DNA of 64,000 nt from Himantopus leucocephalus (taxonomy: Eukaryota > Chordata > Aves > Charadriiformes > Recurvirostridae), in the NCBI GenBank assembly GCA_003993805.1, contig RSEF01000004.1, forward strand, positions 24,463,841 to 24,527,840, read 5' to 3'. The translations under genes and the position numbers were made by a program. The notes under the pieces are model-generated. The model made no database searches and was not told the origin of the DNA. It was given only the letters and a program-made list of their open reading frames with translations. Of this stretch, positions 46,778 to 58,597 are shown one piece after another (position 1 is the stretch's first letter; every line of letters starts with the position of its first letter).

Positions 46778-48919
46778 GTAAGTGCGTGGAGGGGAACTCT
46801 GATGCTAGACTAAGCCTTAGTGTTATAAACTACTCTGGTGAAAGACTCTTTTTGTTCCCTAGGCACTATTGAGCAACCAAAGAGCAACAACAAAAAACCC
46901 AGAGTCAAAATACTACATTGTATGTAAGTAGCCAGTATGTTCTTGAACTATGTTAGTGTGTATGTCAATAGGAACAATTACTGTGGTATGTAACATTAGA
47001 TAAACTACACCTAAGATAAATTAGTGGTAGTCCATGGTTGCAAAATTACTGAAGAAACAGCAGCAAATTAACAAAAATTGCTTTACAGCAGCACATATTT
47101 AGTGCCAGTGAGTCTGGCTTAGGTCCAAAATCAAGAGACTGCTCAGTGGAAGTTTGCATTTAAATCACATTTTAGGGCACTGTCTTACAAAAGTTCCTCA
47201 CTAGAAGGTGTTTGCACTTGTTTAAAGTACTACTAAATTAAAGCAACATTTACCAGACCTTAGTTTCTATCCATTCCAAATTATCCTTTCCATGCTAGAC
47301 ATTTTGTAGGAGTAACATTCTGACACAGTTTCTACCGTTTGCTTAAACGTGTAAGCAAAATTATCAAAGGGAAAAAGAATGGACTGTTATGAATGCAAGC
47401 TGAAGAGGCATGAAGTATCTCTGATATGCGCTGAGCACCCCAAAACAACCTTGAATAGGAAAGCTGCTGAAGCTGAAGTGGTTTCAAGTGGCTGCAGTAT
47501 CAAGTCTTCTTAAGCATGATTTAAACTATTCTCATGGGAAAATTTTAACTGTGCTGTTCAGGCAGTTTGCCCCATGACATCTGTTAATATTGGCAGAAGA
47601 TATGCTTATGCATGCCTAACACCGAACATATCCCATCACTCCATGCCACCAGTAGGAATTGGTATCCATTGGTATGTTATCAAACAGTGGCTTCTGACAC
47701 ATCCTGTTGGTGGAAAAAGTTTTACAGTTATCGCATTAAGAGAGTCACTGTAATGTTTTGGCTGTAAGGATAAGGCAGCAAAATGCTGTTCAAATGATAC
47801 AGAACAGCTAAGTGCTCAGACTTTACTTGTCTTTATAAGGACAACCGGACAGACTTTAGCCATTAAAAACAGAAAATGGAGCACCAGGTCATTTCAATGA
47901 AAGATATAAAAAGAGTGACTTCATTGCAAATGCAATAGGAGTCATTAAAGATGTCTAGTGCCTTCTGAAAAGCATGATTATCATGCCCCAAGTAGGAACT
48001 GCACAAACTGCTCTGGAATCAGACCTGGTTTTAGGACTGATGCAAGTAGTTGGTGGAAGTGGCAATTGCAGGACAGTCTACTGAATTAATCTCTTCTTCA
48101 AGTGAGAGCTGGAAACATCAGTTCTTAAGACGGATTGGCAAACACTTTGTTTTGTCTTGTAAGAGAAAAAATAATTTTGAAGCTCTTAAAAGGTTTAATT
48201 GAAAAAATTTCCAAATAAAAGTGAATTTGGGAACTCAGCCTTGTGATGCTAGACACCTGCCTGCTTTGGGAGAGAGGAGAGAGGAGGGGGGAAGAAAGTG
48301 CTCCTTGACCCTTTAAAGAGGAAGGAGTTATTGTCACCTTGATCTCAGTTTGCAGCCTTTAAAAATTAGTTGTAAAAATGTGTGAAAATCTGTATTAATA
48401 AAAGTCATAAGACAAAACCAGTTAGTCTGACCAGAACGTAATAATCTGATCAGAACATAAAATAATCTCTCTTTGAAAAGTTGTATTTGCCAGACAAATA
48501 GCTCTTCAAAGATGTTACTCTTATATTCTTATAGCATATGCTCCGTACCTCTAAAAAGGGTGTCTATATCTGATCCAAGCTTTTATATCATTATTTTCCT
48601 GGGTTAATTCAGATGAACCATACTTAACTCTGTATTTAGGTTATTTAATATAATTTAAGGTTGGGTGACTATGTGTGTGACACATAATCAGCACCTAAGA
48701 AATAGGCAGCCTGCTTTTACTGGAGAGATTCCCAGAGTACAGAGCAGTGGCATGCATTTCACTGCCTTTAAAGCCTATTTAGGATCAAATAAAATTCATC
48801 CTTGCATAAAGGTCCTGCACAGATACTTTTGTGACAGCTATGTCCCTTTAGACCCCAAAGCAGTAACAAAAAGGTACACAAACTAGCTGTGTGTTTAACA
48901 TCCTTCATCTTCTGTTCAC
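46778..48919. other. Non-coding sequence
   Basis: No supported gene. A purine-only run at 48269-48298 and a diverged tandem duplication at 48426-48466 are the only structures noted. Confidence 0.45.
48426..48466. repeat. Diverged tandem duplication, unit about 20 bp
   Basis: tctgaccagaacgtaataa is followed directly by tctgatcagaacataaaataa, the second copy with two substitutions and an insertion. Confidence 0.6.
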
Positions 48920-48989
48920 CTGCTGTTCCAGGCTGAGTGCTTGGCTTTAACCAGTTGCTGGGAAAAGGAACTCCAGGGCGTGCATTCTT
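48920..48989 (-). CDS. Candidate coding exon, 70 nt
   Basis: On the minus strand an acceptor with a long T tract (gacatttttttctttttgcag) opens 70 bases ending at CAG|GTGAAC. Two frames are open. One starts in phase 0 and includes RPGVPFPSNWLKPSTQPG, proline-rich. The other includes ECTPWSSFSQQLVKAKHSAW and exits in phase 2, which fits entry into 41427-41523. The donor is only fair, lacking G at +5. The frame cannot be fixed without a homologue. No family is recognised. Confidence 0.28.
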
Positions 48990-49619
48990 CTGCAAAAAGA
49001 AAAAAATGTCTTACGGTATATAGTGGATGGGTTATAAGAAACAGTAATGCAAACTTTCAAGCAGCTAAAACAATTGAGCCTCCTAGTTGAGTTTTCCTCA
49101 CAATTTTTCAGAATCTGTACTTTGAGGTAAAACAACTTTGAGACACTGTGGATGGTTGTCACTGTAAGATGGAAAAAACATGACAAAAATTTACATGCGT
49201 TTTAAGAGAATGGTTGAGATCTAGCTTTATTGTGCACACAGTTCGGTTGTAGAAGCCTTCTAGCTCTTTATCAGTTATTATGGAATGTTGTTCTTTGGAA
49301 AACAAAGTTTTTTAAAATGACAAGTCAGTATAAAGGGCCTGAGCCCTGAGAATTTCAAAGCTCCACTTTCCTCCTACACTTGTAACTGTGATGTGTGAAT
49401 TCCATAGTATCAAGTGTCCCTACTGTTGTAGCAATGTGTCGTACATTGCTAACAATTTAAACATGAGTATCTACTTTGCATATTTGGAAAATGACTTTGA
49501 AATGCCTCCAGAAAGCATTCGGAAACACTTGCTTCCTCTGAAATGAAGCTACAGGTACTGACATTTTACTGACTGACATTCTTCATTTTTGCTAAAAGGC
49601 ACAATTTCCTTTGGGTCTG

Positions 49620-49667
49620 TTTTTTTTTTTTTGTTTGTTTGTTGTGGGTTTGGTTTGTTTTTTAGGC
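49620..49667. repeat. Poly-T and TTTG simple repeat
   Basis: Thirteen T are followed by TTTG units and further T- and G-rich sequence. On the minus strand this reads as an A-rich tail with CAAA units, as can follow retroposed sequence, but no element body was recognised. Confidence 0.6.
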
Positions 49668-50144
49668 TTTAAAAGATCTGTCTCTGTAAATAAGTGTCAC
49701 TAAAATAACCAAAGATTTTATGTTAAAAGTTTCAGAAATTAAATTCTTAGTGGGCACAGTCCATTAGAAAATGTTTCCACTCAGATAGATGAAGAAGATT
49801 TAGGATTTTTCCTTCTTGTTTTAATTCAGATTCTTACAGTGGATCACAATGAATATTTCTATAACGTGCAGATAAACACCGTGTCTTCCACAAACAAATT
49901 TGCCAAAGTATTTTAAAAACCCACTGAACTCATTTTTCCAGTGTGGTGGAAAAGAGATGATGAGATTGTGAAAAAGCAGATGTTAGCCTTCTCTTATCTG
50001 TCTCCACCTGAAGTTTCTGGGGCTAACCTGGTCTCTTTGTCCTTTTCCACTTCATATTCCAGATTTCATACATCCAGCCTATTCTGGATATTACCAGCCC
50101 CGCTTGTCTTTGGGAAAGTCACTGGTGGCAAAACATTAAAACAG

Positions 50145-50171
50145 CTTGCTGATGAGCTCTTGCTGATGAGC
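50145..50171. repeat. 13-bp tandem duplication
   Basis: cttgctgatgagc occurs twice with one base between (50145-50157 and 50159-50171). The copies are identical. Confidence 0.8.
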
Positions 50172-53100
50172 CAGCTTTTAATATACTTTGTAATGTGGCG
50201 AAATTCCTCCTAAGTGAAAGGTGGGGAATGCTGCAATGGTGGCTAAGAATGAAGAGGATGACCTGAGTAGCTGTAGGATGCTTAGTTTGATATGAAGGTC
50301 AAGCAAAATAATTAGAAACGCTGCTGTGGGATGTGAGGATTATTAGCTGAAGAACGTAAGCACAATTAATGCCAGTCAATGTGCTTGTTCCTTTTAATTG
50401 AAAACCACTCATGTCAAATAAACCAGTCTATCAAATAATCATGAGCCCACTAGGAGACAGAATAACCCCTTTAGTCTAACAAAACGTCTTGCGCTGCGTA
50501 TTGTAACTACAAATAGGTGAATCTTAGCTTCATGGGGTCATTAAAAAGTATTGCACCTCAGCTTCACAGTGATCTATTACCCCGTGTGGTGATTAGCTTG
50601 CAGGTAGCTTGTGTGTTAACGTTGTAGCTAAGAAATGTCAATGTCACTTTCTGAATACCTTATTTTCAAATATAAAGTTCTTTCCTTGTCATCTCTTGCC
50701 AGCTAGCTTATGAGTACACAGAGATCTACTGCGCTTGTGTGATCTCTTGTCTTTGCACCCTCTGAAATTTCTCTGCTCCCGCTATCAATATAATCACCCC
50801 TAGCCCTTGCTGCAAAACACTGATGATTTCCTTCCCATCTATGAGGCTGAACAGAACTTTTTTCCTTCCTGTAACACTGAAATGGAGATTTTGTAATTTC
50901 AAATAAAGAATCGAGAGAACCCTGCAAGGTTACTGCGAGTCAAGATGCATCTACATTAGTGTGCAGGAGGGAGAGAGAAGAAAAGGGAATCTCCTGATCA
51001 TCCCCGTCTATTGATTTTTGGTTCACACTGTGGAATGATTTTGGAATGTGTAAGATAAATTCCTTCTTGATGAAAAGAAACTGAAAGGATGCACTCTGAC
51101 CACTAACATGCACTCAGCCCAGAGTTGTAGGTACAGTGTGGATGTCAGAGTGTCAGCACCAGCTACTTTACACTGCAGACCTACTGCACTGATGCAGTTG
51201 TAGCCTCCAAATTTTCCCAAAATCATGTTTTGTGTTATCAAAAAAGAGTTAATACATAGATTGTCATGGCTGCATTTTTATATCTTACCTCACGTTACAG
51301 TGTAAGATCTATGTCATTGCTTAAGTGCAACAAATTAGCTGATAAGGGAACTGGGTATGAAGGTATTGCATTACCTGAAAAGGAGAGTTAGATTAATAAG
51401 TTTGTTAATAAGAGAGACCATACTGAGGATAACAGATTAACCAAGAACATTCAGGAAAGCTGGGTAAGCTTGGTGGCAACTAAAGGCCCATGTCAGACAA
51501 TGAGATCTATGAACAATTCATAGGATTATTTACACGTGTTTGTCTAAGCAGGTGGTCTTTGGATGCACCGCATAGTCTCCAGGAGGAAAAAAAACAGATG
51601 CATAAGTCCCCTGAAATAATGCTGAGTGCGTATCCCTGACTAGGTTAAGTGACTTTGGTTGTCAGTCTGAGAGTCTTTATTTCTTAGAAGGCAAACTCTG
51701 CATGAGGGAATATAAGCATTCAAAAAATAGTTGTTGCAAATGGTTTCTTGTTTTGAGCCAGGGTCTGATCTTGAATCTCTTAGAAATGAACAGTCCGTTG
51801 GGGTTTTCTGGAGTCATATATATTTTTCTTTCCAGATGAATTTTGATAATCTAATTTTGAGGGGTACTGGTAGAGTTTTTGCAAAATATTTAGTAATTTT
51901 GCTTCTTGTTCTATGCATTTTTGTGCTTATGCCAAGAAAAGTAGTATTTTGAATTGGAGATTTTGAACTGAGGAAGTTGGCACAGAGCCTCCTGTGATGG
52001 AGTGACTTGGCTGATTTTATTAAAACAGTATTTGCATCAGCTGTAAGCCTGGCCATTCATCTTTGCTATGAAATCTATAAGGACCTTCAGACTTCTGGAG
52101 TGTCCATCTCTGCCTTGTCATGATGCCAGAGAGTTTTCCTTGCTACCGAGAGCCCACCTCTTCCTGAATGTCATGGTTTAAGCTGACTATCCTGACTCTC
52201 AGCTCTCAAATGAGCTTGTGCAATTTGAGTGGAGATTTACCCTGTGATTCTTCGGAAATTCTGGAAAAAAATATTGCTGTTCCAATAATCTCTGTTAGGA
52301 ATCTCCATGCTTATATAAATAGCTTTGTTGAATTAGATCACCAAGTGTTCATGTCTAAGCTAGAGTTAAATGATAATGGTGCTTGAAAATGTAAATTTGC
52401 AGTAACAGAAAAACATGGCAAAAAGATAAAACCAAAGTCAATTATTAACATCATACTTACCAGAGAAGATTCCCTTTAGCTGCCCTAGCAGCCCAGCTGT
52501 TTGTGAAGCTCCCTAATGTCTTCTGTGACTTTATTTCAAACCTGACTCTTGACCAGCTGCTCCTTTTGTAGTGCAATGAGCTCTGTTGCTCTGCATTTCT
52601 GTTTACTTCCTCCTTTTTCCTGGGTTTAGAGCTCTGAGCACTTCTGCTCATGGCAGAAGTGCAAACCTATGTCATTTTCTTCTTTCCTGGTGTTGTTTCA
52701 TCACCTTCTCTCCATTACTGGGTAGTTATTCAGTTTCAGAGTTTTCTTTCCTTCTTACTTCCCCCGTACAGTGGGTGGTGATAAAAGTTTTTAAAGGAGT
52801 GTTTCTACTGTAGGCTCCTTTTGAATTTTTATTTAAACCTGCTATGATCTTTGCATAAAGTTTATGAATGACAGCAAAGGACAGTTTTGGGGTTCCAGCA
52901 CACTCTTTTAGAAACAAGTAACTGTTTTTGTCAGCTCAGCTTTTTCGTTTACATGTTCTGGCTTTTTGTACAAGTGCTTTTCTGTGGTAGTAGATGGTTC
53001 TCCAGGGTTCTTAAATACATCTCGCTTTAGATATATTTAAGCTGCTAAATACCCAATCCTGAAACTATATTTGAATAGAGCTTTCATTTCCAAAACAATT

Positions 53101-56100
53101 TTGATGGTTTGTTTCTTCAGTCAAAATAACAAAAAAGGTCAAAAAAATCCTGCTTTATTCAAATAAATCTTAGATGAGGTTTCAGCATATCTAAAAATAT
53201 TAGATTCTTATTTACCTGCAATAGTTTTTTTTGAAACTTCCAGTGAACCAAAAAAATTTGTTGCTTACATAGGACCTGTGCCCAGTATGCTAGACTGGTA
53301 AATTAACTTCATTTGAAATGCTTTGATCTTTAAGATTTTCCAGGACTAGAAGCTGGGTTTTTAGTAGACAGCTAATACCTAATGGAATTTAATCTCCTTG
53401 GCAGTCCTGAAATCCATATTTTGTGTGTGGGTGTGTGACTTTCGTTTGTAGCTTTTTTTTAGTTGTACAACCCATCAGCATATCTGGATACTTCAGCTTT
53501 TAAATCAGTTCCTGCCTACACATCCACTAGTATCTATCTTTTTAATGACAGCAATAATGTTTTATCTAATAGAGCTCTTGGGGTCTAGTATGCAATTTAT
53601 ATTTGTAGTTTTATTCTATGAAAGTTCTTAGTAATACGTTCCAAATAGATTAACAGTCTACAGAATTAATAGAAAAATAATCAAAAGGTTTCTGTGAGTT
53701 CTACAAAGCATTTTATTCTCTCTAAAGGTCATGCAATATAATCATTATCAGCTTTCAAAAGCTGCTAGTTTCTCAGGTGTTTAAAGGATTTCTGATCTAC
53801 ACAATAAGCTCTGCAATACTGTTGACTACAGAAAAGAGTGACACTGCCATTAAAGTGTCTTCTTGCAATCTTCTCTCTTTATATCTGTATTTTTGTTTTC
53901 CGTTTATCCTCTCCTCCTTCCCCAATTGGCATATAAAAATTCAAACATTTTAGCAAAAGCTATATGATCAGAAGAATAGTGAGCTGAAAGCTCCATTAGC
54001 CAAGGTACTACAAGTCCGAAAGCATAATAAATAGGCTAGCTAATTAAAGGATCTTCAGAGAAGAACTTAAGAACAATTTCTTGCAAGAATTCATTTAATT
54101 CTCCTCTTCCCAGAAGGTTGAGTTTTGTGTTCAAGAATTTGACATTAAAAGTCTGTGGTGTGATTCTCAGCACGTTTCCTCTTTAATTGTGCCCTATAGC
54201 ATATTCTATGTCCTTTGGGCTACAACCTCATTGTCAGTCAAGTTAAAAAAATTGTAATAATTTAAAGCTTAGGGCCTTCTTCAAGGTTACTTCTGTTCTC
54301 CTGGATGTTACGCGTAGAGTTCGGTTAACCTTATCCCTAGCCTCTGGAGATTACATTTATCAAGGACAAAGTTACTATTGCCTATGGTGAAAATCATTCC
54401 TTCTTAATTGTCCAAGTGCCAACTGGAGCAGACAGGTATTGTATCATAGTAACTATTCCACTCTTAACATAATTTATTCTTGTTTCTCTCCATGCTATTC
54501 TTTACCTGGCATCATATATAGTATAAGTAGGTATTCATTTATATAAATTGATCATACCTTCATAAAAAGAATGCCCTCCCAAAACATCAGATGCCCTTCA
54601 GAAATAAAACACGACTAATCAAAATGGGATTCTGGCATCCACCCAACAGCATTACCATAGCAGCAAAGGCATACAATAAAAATGTAATAATCATAATAAG
54701 TAAGTATTGTAAAGTGAAGTACAACACACGCAGTATGGAGAAAGCCTGCTAGTGCTGTATGTATAAGTGATCATGCCATGATGTTAGTTGAGCTGAAACA
54801 TTCCCCTTTAGGGATTTAAATTTCATAGCTGCCTAAGATAGACATGGTGAATACTCTGAGAAGTAGCTGATTCTGTATTTCCACCAGAGGTGAGAAAGGG
54901 CAGTTGCAACAGAGGTTTAAAGATTAGTGTTTCTTACCAGATGTTAAAAAATTGCTGCGTCTCTGTGCACTAACAGAGAATGTCATTGGTATTGGACCTT
55001 GAAAAGGTCTTAATAGCAAATGCGACAGAACACACTAGAACACCAAAAAAACAATTTGGTAGTTGTGTATTCCAATTAACCGTTTGATTACTGCTGAATA
55101 GACTGTGTATTTTTAACAGACATGTATCTTGTATCCTGCCAAATCAAATGCACCTGATATGTTACAAATATAAGCCACTGATTTCAGGTAATTTTTTACC
55201 TTAAAATGACAGTGAAGGACCTGGGATAAGTTGGAGAGAGTTACCAAGTCTTCATGCATTTCATTTTCCTGATGTCAAATCTGACGATTTAAAAGGCTCT
55301 CTGGAATACAGAAATGCTTCTGCTGAACCTTGAAGTGGTCAGATCATTAATCCTGCATCTCATTTTGAGCTTTGACAGGTTTCACACCAGTTATAGAATG
55401 ATCTATTTCACTGTAGTGGCAACCAGTTCTGGCCAGAATAAGCAAAGCCAAAACATTACTTTTCTGCATGTGGCATTACATGCCCTGGCAAAAACTTAAG
55501 CAAACCAGTCCTGGGGGTTCTGTTCCCACTAAATAATGGTATCAGCTGCTCAGCTGCTGAGTTTCAGGTTTAAGAGCAGTTTCTATATTTCTCCTCCAGC
55601 TTCTTGGATGCAGCTCTTGCAAGTACTTATGCAGAAGCAGAACTTGGCATGGAGGCAGCACAATTTCAGATTGGCACATTGCCTGTATTACTGATGAAAT
55701 CAGTGGTCTGCCAATGCAGCAGGTTTCTGGGGTCTAGTGAGTTGTTAAGGCTCTGGGGTGCTCCCCATCCCGTTTCTCAGCATGTTACCTTCAGTCAGGA
55801 ACAAAGGAGAGAACACCCTGTGCCGCTCTGCAGCAGGGTAGTGCTCACCACTGACATGGATAAATTCTTGTGCCCAGCTCAGTGGGGAACAAAGGCTTAT
55901 CCTCAGGATCTCTGAGGGACTTGGTTCAAATCTGGTTTGGACACACTGAAAGCTGTTGTATTTGACTTTTGAATTCTGCTCATTAGGATGCTCTTCTTCC
56001 CTCTGCACTAACTTCCTACTCATGTGGTCAACACAATGAAATCCTCAGTGTGGCCAACTAAATTTAGAAGTATGCATTTCTTTTGTCACATAAAATAATA

Positions 56101-58542
56101 ATGTTTACAACAGCAGATTTCCCCCCTATAAGTGCAGCTCAGCAAACTCAGTCTTGGCTATTAGAAACTCTTGGCTTCTTTCCATGTTGCACATTATCGC
56201 TTGTCATAAAAATGCTGCAAGTGAAATGATGCCCTTTTGTTAGGTCCATGATGCAATTACCTTAGTGTATTTGGCACTGACATGATTAAACAGATTAAAC
56301 ACCTCTGTTGATATAGGATAGGGAATGGTACTGCAGCTCATTCGGGCTTAATTGTGTTGGTTTTGCCAAGGCTATACAGTATAAAACTTTTCACCGACAT
56401 GAACTGACATGATTCACAGTGCACAGCAGGACTGGTTTTACTGCACTGGCACAGACAGTCACTTTGCAGAGCAGAGCTGTATATTAGAGTCTGCTTCTTG
56501 CATCTGTTAGATCATATTTATGTAGAAATGGATTTTGAAAGAATATACATCTCTGTCCTTATGACAACTGCTGAGCCTCTTGGCCCTTTATCCTTGCCAA
56601 ATCTGTCAGTCCGTGTAGCTTCCTTCAAAGGGTCAGCAGGACTTTTCTTCTCAATTGCATAAAGTCAATGTCAAGATCCCCATCACGCATTGCATGTAAT
56701 TCACAGTGCAGAGCTTGGGTACAAATTAGAAAACTTGTTTTTAAAATCCAGATGTTGGTATACAAAAGAATTCATCAAAGCGGAGGGAAAGAGCAAGGTT
56801 TTGCTATTCTCCCCTGCAACGAGCTGAGCAGTTTACCTTTTTCCGCTCTCAGGAGGAGAACAGCTTGTTCCTGTTCCTCACAGCCCCAGGCCACAGGCTG
56901 GCTCCCAGAAGGTCTGTCTGGGGATTCAGAGAAGGAGAGAAATATGTCAGGCAGGTTCACTCCTCCAGTTGCTGTCTGCAGATCAACACCAGGCTTCTAG
57001 CATTTGACCTGCCAATGTTCCCGTCCTTTTATATCAAAAGAGATGCTAGTTGGCTTAGGACAGGGAATAGAGGTCAAACACAGTCAAACTCGGATTGTGT
57101 GTGGAAGTGGTTTTTTTTTTTTTTCCTTGTATCCCAAGTTTATTCCACACTATCTTTAGGGTGCTGTTACAATGCCCGCAATTGTTCTCCCACTGTGTAT
57201 TTTTGACTATTCTGTCCAGTCTGAATTTAAAATGAGTGGTGGGATGGAGTCTTCATTTCAGAGGAAAATTAATTCTTTAGGAGACTCTCCTCTCCACTGA
57301 AAAAAAACCAACCCTGCTCCCTGATCTGCTTGAAATTTGCTTCCTTTGTGGTAAAATAATACCCTTTCTGGTCACCTTTGAGCAGAGAATAAAGGAAGTA
57401 TTTCAACTAATTATTATATCTACCCAACACTGGGTAGCAAGCTAGAGCAATAAAAATTTATTTTAATGTATGCTAATCATGTTTGCATACAATCCAGTGA
57501 AACTGTGGCAGTGTAGGCTAGAAGGCAAAGGTTCATAGTTAAATCAACCATTCTTTGGGCATCACAGAAATATATGCAGTAGGACTAAATATTGAGAAAA
57601 TTATTGGGGTGTAATCTGAATCTTCAGTTAACTATAATGCAGTCAAAAGACAGTTGTGGCTAAACATACTTTAGATTTAAAAATAAGCCTTTAATTTAAG
57701 TGAAGCAGGATAGAATTTTCTGCAGTTAGTTCACACATTCAGTTAATGGAAATGGAGGAGGCAATTTTTTTAAACTAATATTCTAGATAATGTCACAGCT
57801 TTATCAGAACAAAATAAGAAATAAAAATTGCTTGCAAGATGGATGGAATATTAGCTTGAACATTAATTAAAAGGAACACCATAGGATCTGTTTATAAATC
57901 ACCTTATGCCAATGGCTGCAGGAGGCTGCCTTACCCGTTTGTGATCCCTCTGTAACTGTAATCACAGCTGTGGTGGTTCTCTGCTGAGTTACCTAGAAGC
58001 TCTTTTTTGTAAGACTTTCTTGAGCTTGGTTATTGAACTTCTGACACTACAGCCAGTGACAATTGCCTTTGATTAAGATGGATGCAGCTGAAGACTACTG
58101 CAAAGGATGTTAGTTGCCTGAGGTAAAAACAGGAAGAGGGACTGAAATCACAAAAATCCACAGGAATTTGCACTAGCAGATAAATCTTGCTGTGGAATAA
58201 AAGACGGAAAACTCTGTGAATTCTTTTGAAGATCATATTTTTGCAAAGGCCCCTCCAAAACAGTCTGAATATGAAAAAAATGACATTTTGCTTCTGTCAG
58301 ATATGAAACTCATTACGGGTTACTCTACTATACTAATCCAGGGTAGGTGATATGATGTACAGTCCAGAACATGACAGCTATGATCAGATAACACCATAGC
58401 AATGTATGAATTAATGATGGACTATGGTAGAATTCTTGAAGAAGGAAACACACTTGGATATCCATATTATTGTTAAGTGAATTATCTATGATTAACACTA
58501 TACAAGCAGTCTGAGAAAAAAATGCATGCTTACGCTCTCCAG

Positions 58543-58597
58543 AAACACTTAAAGTAGAAATTTCAATATGTAGTGTAGTATTTGGTTGAAAGAACAG
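58543..58597 (+). other. Exon-like unit without open frame (possible noncoding exon)
   Basis: A good acceptor (atgcatgcttacgctctccag) and the perfect consensus donor CAG|GTAAGT bound 55 bases. Every frame has a stop. This is the best donor sequence noticed on the plus strand, and may mark a noncoding RNA exon. Confidence 0.2.

Larger units (their letters stand above)
48990..58542. other. Long non-coding stretch
   Basis: No supported gene in over 9 kb. Poly-T followed by TTTG repeats at 49620-49667, a 13-bp tandem repeat at 50145-50171, and poly-T at 57111-57124. GC-richer patches at 55604-55915 and 56780-57000 are open in several overlapping frames without recognisable domains or paired splice sites. 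The rest is AT-rich. Confidence 0.45.

Noticed and set aside
55604..55915. 103-codon plus-strand frame
   Set aside because: The frame does not begin with ATG, the opposite strand is open too, and no acceptor and donor fit. No family resemblance was seen.
56668..57206. Overlapping frames of 110 and 113 codons
   Set aside because: Two plus-strand frames and one minus-strand frame cover the same bases; none has a recognisable domain or convincing start.
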